A DNA stretch of 64,000 bases from contig JARYZH020000079.1 in the NCBI GenBank assembly GCA_030021035.2, forward strand, positions 630,001 through 694,000, read 5' to 3'. The notes beneath the pieces were generated by a model that saw only the letters and a list, made by a program, of their open reading frames with translations, was not told the DNA's origin and searched no databases. Shown in pieces: positions 58,362-64,000 of the stretch; the first letter of the stretch is position 1; each line of letters opens with the position of its first letter. This DNA comes from Notholithocarpus densiflorus. Lineage: Eukaryota; Streptophyta; Magnoliopsida; Fagales; Fagaceae. Made by a program: the position numbers and the translations under genes.

Positions 58362-58929
58362 TCATATGAACAGTGAGGTTTCAAAAGTACTTACTATAGC
58401 TGATGGGTATAATTTTTTTGCATCTAGCAACCCGGTTGTGACATGCTTTTAAGAGCATCAGCATCAAAGAATACTATCCTATTCTATTTTAACATCTCAA
58501 AAAGTTACTTTATTGTTTATACCATACCATTTTACAATACCTCCCACATCAAAAAAACTCTATTTTTATTAAAATATTATTTTTTAATCTTTCTTTATTA
58601 TTTTTTTCTAACCGTAACTTTTGGTTTTCCTGGGCTTTTCCAAACCCATCACCACACACACACACTCCAAACCCATCACCACACAAACACAAACCATCAA
58701 ACCTTAAACAGAGCCACACACACACAATCCAAATATCCGTCGGCGATTCGTACTCATTATGATTAACTGATTCCGGCGACATGTACAAAGAAGTTCCTCT
58801 AAAATCCCACCGGAACAAAAATCCCATATTAAAAAAAAAAAAAAAAAAAAAAAACCAGCATCACAACAGAAACCCAACAACACCGGACTCGCCAACAGAA
58901 ACCCAGCCTCACAACAGAAACCCAGAAAC

Positions 58930-59240
58930 ATTGACCTCGCCGTGACCCACTTCAGCCATACCACAACTCACTTCAGCCCACTTCGATCTCCAATCTCCGT
59001 GACCCATGCCGTGACCCACTTCAGCCATACCCACAATCCACTTCATCTCACTCCGATCTCCAATCTCCGATCTCCGTGACCCACGCCGTGACCCACTTTA
59101 GCCATACCCACAACCCACTTCAGCCCACTCCGATCTCCGCAACCCATGCCGTGACCCTCGCCGTGACCCACTTCAGCCCACTCCGATCTCCGTGATCCAC
59201 GCCGTGACCCACAACTCACCTCAGCCATACCCACCACTTC
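58930..59240. repeat. GACCCACTTCAGCC-type irregular tandem repeat
   Basis: The words CGTGACCCACTTCAGCCATA, CCCACTTCAGCCCACTCCGA and TCCGATCTCC recur many times in varying order inside the 58453-59719 element. This gives a higher GC content than the surroundings. Confidence 0.75.
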
Positions 59241-59505
59241 CTTTAAGCACCAGTCACAGCCAAAAAAAAAAAAAAAAAAACAACTACAGGCTCCGCCGTA
59301 TCGCAACCCACCAGAGAAAATGAACCACTATGAGATGTTGGGAGGTGGATGATGTTTGGGTCTGAAGAAAGGAGAGAGCAGATGAGAAAGAGAGAAGGAA
59401 GAGAGAGAACAAATGAGAAAGAGAGAAGGAAGAGAAAGAACAGAACAGAAATTATGGGAGAGGAGAGAGATGGGGAAAGTTGATTAAATTTTTTTTTTTT
59501 TTTTA

Positions 59506-59557
59506 CAATACTGCTACAGTACAATTCTAAAGATAGAATTGTACTGTAGCAGTATTG
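59506..59557. repeat. Perfect 23-bp hairpin
   Basis: CAATACTGCTACAGTACAAT.. (59506-59528) is exactly complementary to 59535-59557, with a six-base loop. It is located near the right end of the Harbinger-like element. Confidence 0.9.
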
Positions 59558-59722
59558 CAAAAAAATTTACAATACCTGTGTTTAACATTCCTTGATGCAG
59601 AACACTTTGAGCCATGAAATGCCAAAAAGGCCTTAGATATGGCATTAGCATTCTTCAATGCTAATGCTTTAATGGTTTGAGTTGTAAAATAGCAACTTGG
59701 GGGGTGAATGCTAGTGCTCTAA

Positions 59723-61707
59723 CCTATTAACTTTGTTTCTACCCCAAAAAAAAAAAAAAAACCATTAACTCTATTTTTTTCACGCACAAAAAAAAAAGAA
59801 TAAGTTTTTATAAAAAATAATAATAAACTTCGATATATTCTTTTTGTCTTCCTTTTAATACAAATAAGAGAACAAAAAAATGAAAACACTCAAAAAGAGA
59901 AGTTAAATAATACATACATTCTTAATTTTGCAATGTAAGATTATGCATGAATTGCGTAGAACAATGTTTATTTAGCCCAAATAATTCAAATAAAATTTAT
60001 TTTAAAAAAATTTATTTGAATTATTACAATATCTCATAGGAAATAATTAATACTACAAACATATTATACACATTTCACAAACAGCAACAAACAAAATGTC
60101 ATATTTAATATTTTTGTAAATAATGAATCTTCATAATAAGAAATAAATATTTGAGAGTTTGAAACTTTAAAATAAACAAAGGCAAACTCATGCTAGAAAA
60201 TATGAATTTTTCTCCCTAAAAATAGGTTCAGGCGCTTAACCTACTAGTTAACTAGTAATTATTAGATACACCGAGGGTATGGTGATGTGAGATTCTCTCA
60301 GGTTTATGGTAAATCCCACTAATTAAATTTCTGATAGGATCCAACATAAATGAGAGAAGAAGGAGAATCATGTCATCATGTTCGAGAAATAACTAATAAT
60401 TTTCCTAGGTTAACATGACCCAATATATCATTTTAGTTAAAAAAGAACAATTTTCAATCTTCTCCACGTGTTGGTTTTGGGTTTGTTGTAAGCAAATTGG
60501 GTCTAATTGGATGTTGACCCACCCAATGATGCTGGATCTTAGTGTTGGTTGGATAGAGTTGGAGTTGGACTTTTTGTATGTTGCGTTTTCCTATCAATTT
60601 CAAACACCTTCTTATTCCCTAATACTTACCGAATTTTATTTTATGTAAAAAATAAAAATAAAAAAATAAAAAAAAGGGAAGAAGAAGAAAGAAAGAAAGA
60701 GAGAAAAAGAATCGGTACCAAAGCCATGCTATATAAGTTTCTCTATGACTTTCATTTCATTAATTAGTATTTACCAATTTTTTTTCTTTTGAGAAACAAT
60801 ATAAACCTTTACCTTAACATTAAAAAAATATATATATTTATATATATATATATATAAAAGTGTATTTTTTAGTTAAGTAGACACATGGCTAAATTTTAAG
60901 AGGGAAACTTAAAGAACAGCACTTAAGGTACTATACCTAAGTTTTGTCATATATATATATATATATAAATATTAAATGAGTTTAAATTCTGTAAGGATTC
61001 TATTATAAAACCTTCTAAATTTACACTATCCATCAAAATATTGCCAATGCAACATGATAGTTTTTCTAAATAAATACAATCATAATAAATACTTATTAAT
61101 AACTATCATAATTACCAAACTATTGGCAGTAATATTTCTATATATAAATATCTATTAATAATTACCAAAATTATCAAATTTTAAATTTAGAGTAAAAAAA
61201 TCAGAGAATTTTCTGTTTTGTTGAACTTTCTCATGCATTGCATTTTATACAAGTTACTAACTAGTTATTAAATTGCAAATACACACTTACATTTTGAGGA
61301 AATTTTGATTTTTCTCGCTAAATTTTGAAAATTTTGATCTGCTCCGTCAACGTTAAGTATTGTTTGGATTTGCTCCATTTTGTCGATGTGCCATGCCTAG
61401 TTTTCCGTTAAGTGCCAGATTTGTACCATAATGACACCCTCTATGTTTGTATTTGTTTTGGTTCTACATTCTATACCCTCCATGTTTATGATTTTTTTTT
61501 TTTTTTTTTGCACGCTTTATGTTTGGGGTTATTTTGATTAATTTGGCACTTAAGAGATAGTTTTGCATAGCACATTGACGGAAGTGAACTAACGTTAGTG
61601 GAATGAATCAAAATTTTGAAACACTAGGGGCAAAATCAAAATTATTCCAAACTTTAGGGGTGTATTTGTAATTTAGTCTTTAAAAAATTTGAGTTTTGTA
61701 ATTTAGT
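59723..61707. other. AT-rich intergenic DNA, no gene seen
   Basis: Contains A/T runs, (TA)n stretches at about 60830-60860 and 60950-60967, and a GAAGAAGAAAGAAAGAAAG tract near 60680. Short frames here have no recognisable content. Confidence 0.55.
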
Positions 61708-61709
61708 TA

Positions 61710-62179
61710 CTCCTTCTGTCCTAAATTGTTTGGCCTACTAAAAAAAAAAAGCTCAACTACTTAGGAGAACATCATTAAATGTCTTATCTTTTAAAAAAAG
61801 TTAAAATTTTTCTAAATTACCCTTAAATAAATTTATAAAAAAATTTAAACAATTGTGCATAAAAAAAATAAAAAAGTTTTACCTTATTTAATTTTTAAAG
61901 TAATTGCAAATTACAAACTCTATTGGTGTACTACTTCTACAATTACAAACTCTATTGGATGTAGATTACAAACTTATCTTCAAATTTAAATTCTATAGTA
62001 GGCAAGGCTCATCCAAATTCAATCTTAATCTTTAAATCAAATTTTAATACAAGAATTGATAAATTCAAGGGTCATAATGGGAATATTAATAAAATAATAG
62101 GGTTTGACTTTTCAAATAGGACTTAATTTTGAAACATCTCAAAATGGAATATAGGCCAAACAATTTAGGACAGAGTAAG
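61710..62179. mobile_element. Stowaway-like MITE
   Basis: The left end CTCCTTCTGTCCTAAATTGT and the right end, ACAATTTAGGACAGAGTAAG, are inverted repeats with a few mismatches. They continue inward with TTGGCC / GGCCAAAC. TA flanks both sides (61708-61709 and 62180-62181), the Tc1/mariner target type. 470 bp, non-coding. Confidence 0.85.
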
Positions 62180-62181
62180 TA

Positions 62182-62476
62182 TTTATTTATATAAAGTTTA
62201 ATATCATAGTGTAAATTGATTAGGGTTATACTCATTAACAAATACTAGATTGTAACATGTGCTTACACATGATTATTAAAAAAAAAAAAAGTGCTTACAC
62301 ACAGATGCATTCAATAATAGTGATGAACTGATGATGAGGTGGTCTTACCTATGTGAATGAAGTGATCATCTAGACTTTTACAGTAAGTATTATAACTAGA
62401 TCACTTGGCCCATGTTGGAAAACCCCTTTAGACCATTTTGTTGATTCCTCCTAAAAGACATTACCTGCAAGTATAC
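62182..62476. other. Non-coding spacer before the second Tat-type element
   Basis: AT-rich, with an A run at about 62279-62290. No gene or repeat was recognised. Confidence 0.5.
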
Positions 62477-63108
62477 TGATAAGGGTAATTCTAAAAGTTT
62501 GATAAACTTGAGGTAAAGCTGACGAACCTAATGAGCTTGACGACCTTGCTTGTGCACCCGTAAACGACACCATAAAGCCGACGATTCCACCTCAAGGCCG
62601 ACAGGTGTGCCTCGAGATCAATGACACTTGAAATGAGACAACCAGAATGCATATACGGACTAAAAAGCTGACGGAAGGAAGCTAAAGGGGATAAGTAAAC
62701 CTTTGACGGATCTGACGTGGCCTTACTTGGCCCCCACGTATGAATATATAAGGAAATATCTTGTGCTCCATGACTAACCCTAATCAAGGGGATTCCTATA
62801 AGGAAAGGATCCCGCAAGATGCGCGCATTAATGAAGATCTTCCCCACAAGGAAAAGTCCTCTATGCCAAGGAACGAATGTCAACCCTACCTACTATAAAA
62901 ACCTCAAAACCCTCACAAACCAAGGTACGCATAATTTATCTCAGCTCTGGCACTCTAGAGTTGTGAAAGTTCTCTAACTTAACCTTCGGAGGGTCTTTGG
63001 CCGATACCACACCGGTACTCTCTTAAGGTCTTCTTTTTTGTTATTGTGCAGGGGTTGCCTTGAGCACGTGAAGACTGTGTGACTTACTAACGATTTTTGG
63101 CATCATCA
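62477..63108 (+). repeat. 5' LTR of a second Tat-type element
   Basis: Begins TGATAAGGG and ends ..TTGGCATCATCA, followed by a primer-binding site. Its start and 3' third match the solo LTR at 1852-2525, so both belong to one family. Possible TATA motifs are GAATATATAAGG (about 62742) and CTATAAAAAC (about 62893). Confidence 0.85.
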
Positions 63109-63109
63109 G

Positions 63110-63126
63110 TTGGCATCGTCTGTGGG
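63110..63126 (+). promoter_or_regulatory. Primer-binding site of the second Tat-type element
   Basis: TTGGCATCGTCTGTGGG lies two bases after the LTR end and has the same CTGTGGG tail as the PBS at 7487, but a different core. The TGG start fits the complement of a tRNA CCA end. Confidence 0.75.
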
Positions 63127-63177
63127 AATTTTGTACAACTTGTAAGCCATATTATTGTTTCCTAGACAAAGAGTTAC

Positions 63178-64000
63178 ATGGTGCTTACTCGCTCGATGGC
63201 GCCCACTAACAATGTTTAAGGAGATGAACCACGCACCACCACTGTCAAGAGACAGGTTCAAACTCTCGCCATTGCCGTAGAACGCCTCACCAACCAAAAC
63301 CATGATCTATAGGAGCAGCTACGCCAAAAGAACGTGGGGCTTAACACTCAGGAGGAGGACCAAGAAGGTATCAACGCTGAGAGAAGGGACCAAAAGGGAC
63401 CGGAAGGCAGCAACGCCCCAAGTAGACCAGAGCGACAAGACACGAGCCATCCATCCGCTACAGATACGACTCCACCTCACATAGTCTCAAAGATACAGAT
63501 GATGAAGGAACGGATGGACTTCATAATGAACGCCCTCAAAGGATGGGTGTCTAGCGACCTCGATGACTTGGTCCATCTAACTGATTCACCATTCATTACG
63601 TCCGTCACTTCGTTCCCCCTTCCGTTAAAGTTCCGTATGCCGTAAGTGGAGACCTACGACGGATCTAAAGATCCCCTAGATCACCTGGAGTCTTTCAAGA
63701 CCCTGATGCACCTGCAAGGAGTGGCGGACGAGATCATGTGCAGGGCCTTCCCCACTACGCTGAAGGGCCCCGCAAGGATTTGGTTCAGTAGATTAACACC
63801 CAACTCCATTAGTACCTTTAAGGAGTTAAACGCCCAGTTTGCCTCACACTTCATCGGGAGACACAGGTATAAGAAGTCCACTGCATGCCTGATGAACATT
63901 AAGCAATGGGAGGATGAGACGTTGAGGTCTTACATAACCCGCTTTAATAAAGAGGCTCTCTCAATCGATGAAACTAACGACAAGATACTTGTGGATGCAT
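63178..64000 (+). pseudogene. Retrotransposon gag, decayed and cut by the window end
   Basis: One frame from ATG 63178, with stops at 63217, 63310 and 63643 and continued homology after each. It includes the capsid-like block VETYDGSKDPLDHLESFK, MCRAFPTTLKGPARIWF and ELNAQFASHFIGRHR, typical of Tat gag proteins (compare TMYNGRTDPVEHV in the first element). The last two stops could derive from CAG/CAA codons. The remainder of the element lies beyond 64000. Confidence 0.85.

Larger units (their letters stand above)
58453..59719. mobile_element. Harbinger/Tourist-like non-autonomous element (1.27 kb)
   Basis: The left end GAGCATCAGCATC and the right end, as complement, GAGCACTAGCATT are inverted. 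TAA flanks both sides (58450-58452 and 59720-59722). The interior contains short tandem blocks of CCGTGACCCACTTCAGCC, an A run (about 58830-58852) and a perfect hairpin at 59506-59557. I see no transposase. Confidence 0.65.

Overview
The window is nuclear DNA of a flowering plant. It has GT-AG split genes, Ty3/gypsy elements of the Tat type, a Mutator-like element (MULE), tRNA-derived SINEs, and Tourist- and Stowaway-type MITEs. The repeat content would suit a woody eudicot, but that is inference. Only one gene looks intact: a nine-exon heparanase-like (GH79) glycosidase at 19293-26375, + strand.

Layout. 1-42 is the inverted end of an LTR whose start recurs at 6688. 1098-1641 is a MULE-type MITE with a 9-bp target duplication, and 1852-2525 is a solo LTR with a 5-bp duplication. 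3014-6567 is gene-poor repeat DNA bounded by ~450-bp inverted arms. 6688 to about 16.9 kb is a decayed Tat-type retrotransposon: 5' LTR, PBS, gag-pro-RT-RNaseH-extra RNaseH-integrase, a 163-bp tandem array, and an intron-containing antisense gene. No 3' LTR was found. The heparanase-like gene follows, with SINEs and MITEs lodged in its long introns. 26.4-29.9 kb holds a Tourist-like MITE and SINEs.

The most striking object is 29952-56577. It is bounded by ~180-bp terminal inverted repeats and by identical 9-bp flanks (CAAAACAAA at 29943-29951 and 56578-56586). This is what one very large (26.6 kb) MULE would leave. Inside, a plant-mobile-domain (PMD) gene runs inward from the left end and a MURA-type transposase gene runs inward from the right end, convergent as in maize MuDR. 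Both carry stop codons. Between them lie fragments of host genes: cystathionine beta-lyase with its exons out of order, histidyl-tRNA synthetase, an SMC5-like segment as a back-to-back inverted duplication, and unidentified exons. A 754-bp non-autonomous relative with the same ends and its own 9-bp duplication sits 1 kb further on (57608-58361).

The right end holds a Harbinger/Tourist-like element with a GACCC-rich repeat (58453-59719), a Stowaway-like MITE (61710-62179), and a second Tat-type element (5' LTR 62477-63108, decayed gag) that runs off the window.

All boundaries and family names come from reading the sequence by eye; no database search or alignment was run.
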